From NCBI GenBank assembly GCA_002353975.1, contig DEKQ01000080.1, positions 1 to 5,944 of the forward strand: a stretch of 5,944 nucleotides of DNA, read 5' to 3'. Made by a program: the position numbers and the translations under genes. The notes below the pieces were generated by a model. It searched no databases. It saw nothing but the letters and a program-made list of their open reading frames with translations, and was not told where the DNA came from. Below, one piece after another: positions 5,418-5,944 of the stretch. Source of the DNA: Prevotellaceae bacterium UBA2718 (GTDB lineage: Bacteria; Bacteroidota; Bacteroidia; Bacteroidales; Bacteroidaceae). Each line of letters starts with the position of its first letter. Position 1 is the stretch's first letter.

Positions 5418-5944
5418 ATGGATCAGAAAAGGATACTAATAGTAGATGATGAGCATGACTTGTGTGAGATTTTTCTGTTTAATCTGACGGCGGCAGGCTA
5501 CGAGGCCGACGTTGCCTATTCCGCAGAAGAGGCCATCAGCAAAGGCATCGACGGGTATGACCTGTTGCTGCTTGACGTAATGATGCCGGGCCTGTCGGGC
5601 TTTGAGTTGGCGCAGAGGCTGAAAGCAGATGAACACACAGCGCACATACCTATTATATTTATTACAGCCAAAGACACCGAGGAAGACACCCTGAGAGGGT
5701 TCGGCCTGGGTGCCGATGACTATGTTACAAAGCCATTCTCCATACGCGAAGTGGTGGCCAGGGTGAATGCCGTGCTGAAACGAAGCCTGCCTCCGGCGAT
5801 GTCGCTGCAATACGACAGTCTGCTGGTTGACCAAAGCAGCAAGACGGTGACTATAGACAATGTTACGGTGGACCTTACCCGCACGGAGTTCGACCTGCTT
5901 GCACTGCTTCTGAGCCGTCAGGGGCAGGTGTTCAGCCGTCAGGA
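5418..5944 (+). CDS. OmpR/PhoB-family response regulator, truncated by the window edge
   Basis: The first 175 codons of a two-component response regulator, with no stop before the right edge. The receiver domain (about 4-120) shows the acidic pocket D10-D11-E12, phosphoacceptor D53 (in LLLLDVMMP), T83 and K105 (in TKPF), all intact. After a linker comes the start of a winged-helix DNA-binding domain of OmpR/PhoB type, recognisable from LTRTEFDLLALLLSRQGQVF (about 152-171). A full protein would be about 225-240 residues, so about 50-65 residues are missing. ATG 5418 is the only sensible start: it places RILIVDDE at the N-terminus, and the next Met is at 55. No Shine-Dalgarno is present. It follows the phosphate transporter by 20 bp, making a PhoB-like role plausible but unproven. 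A sensor histidine kinase is expected next, outside the window. Confidence 0.92.
   Translation, partial: MDQKRILIVDDEHDLCEIFLFNLTAAGYEADVAYSAEEAISKGIDGYDLLLLDVMMPGLSGFELAQRLKADEHTAHIPIIFITAKDTEEDTLRGFGLGADDYVTKPFSIREVVARVNAVLKRSLPPAMSLQYDSLLVDQSSKTVTIDNVTVDLTRTEFDLLALLLSRQGQVFSRQ

Noticed and set aside
5436..5834. 132-codon minus-strand frame inside the response regulator
   Set aside because: It is the antisense of an intact receiver domain with all key residues, and has no independent support.

Overview
The window reads as chromosomal DNA of a Bacteroidales bacterium, most likely a Prevotellaceae member (Prevotella in the broad sense). Three things point there. Start regions carry the Bacteroidetes-type -7 element TAnnTTTG, three of them with a plausible -33 element 19-20 bp upstream. 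Shine-Dalgarno sequences are absent. The proteins are Bacteroidetes-style versions of their families. The genus is inferred from overall resemblance, not from a database match.

Layout, left to right. Bases 1-577 hold no convincing gene. The first ~120 bases are GC-rich, 160-300 contains a run of inverted repeats ending in a perfect 10-bp hairpin, and an AT-rich stretch leads to a clear promoter at 518-548. That promoter drives a 689-codon gene for a PgpH-type membrane HD phosphohydrolase (probable cyclic-di-AMP phosphodiesterase). Its stop overlaps the start of a 137-codon gene whose two ends resemble a Bacteroidetes class I methyltransferase family but which seems to lack the SAM-binding core. 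The next intergenic region (3058-3267) has a C/G-rich hairpin, a short direct repeat and a heptanucleotide tandem array that runs into a second promoter. This serves a 73-codon, strongly acidic DUF2795-type protein, closed by a textbook intrinsic terminator with a perfect 16-bp stem.

The right half is a phosphate-linked module: a set of 11-bp-phased hexamers resembling a Pho box, a promoter, a Na+/phosphate cotransporter with a fused PhoU-like tail (start best placed at 3703), and, 20 bp after its stop, an OmpR/PhoB-type response regulator that runs off the right edge. A -7-like element lies only 8 nt before the regulator's ATG, so a transcript started there would be almost leaderless.

Working together: the left pair is probably one translationally coupled unit tied to c-di-AMP turnover. 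The DUF2795 gene is a stand-alone monocistron. The transporter and regulator look like a phosphate transport and sensing locus, in which the regulator may act on the phased repeats; that link is inference. No CRISPR array, tRNA, rRNA or insertion sequence was seen. Nothing clearly amounts to a new system. The best leads are the shrunken methyltransferase-like protein, the candidate Pho box, and the structured left intergenic region.
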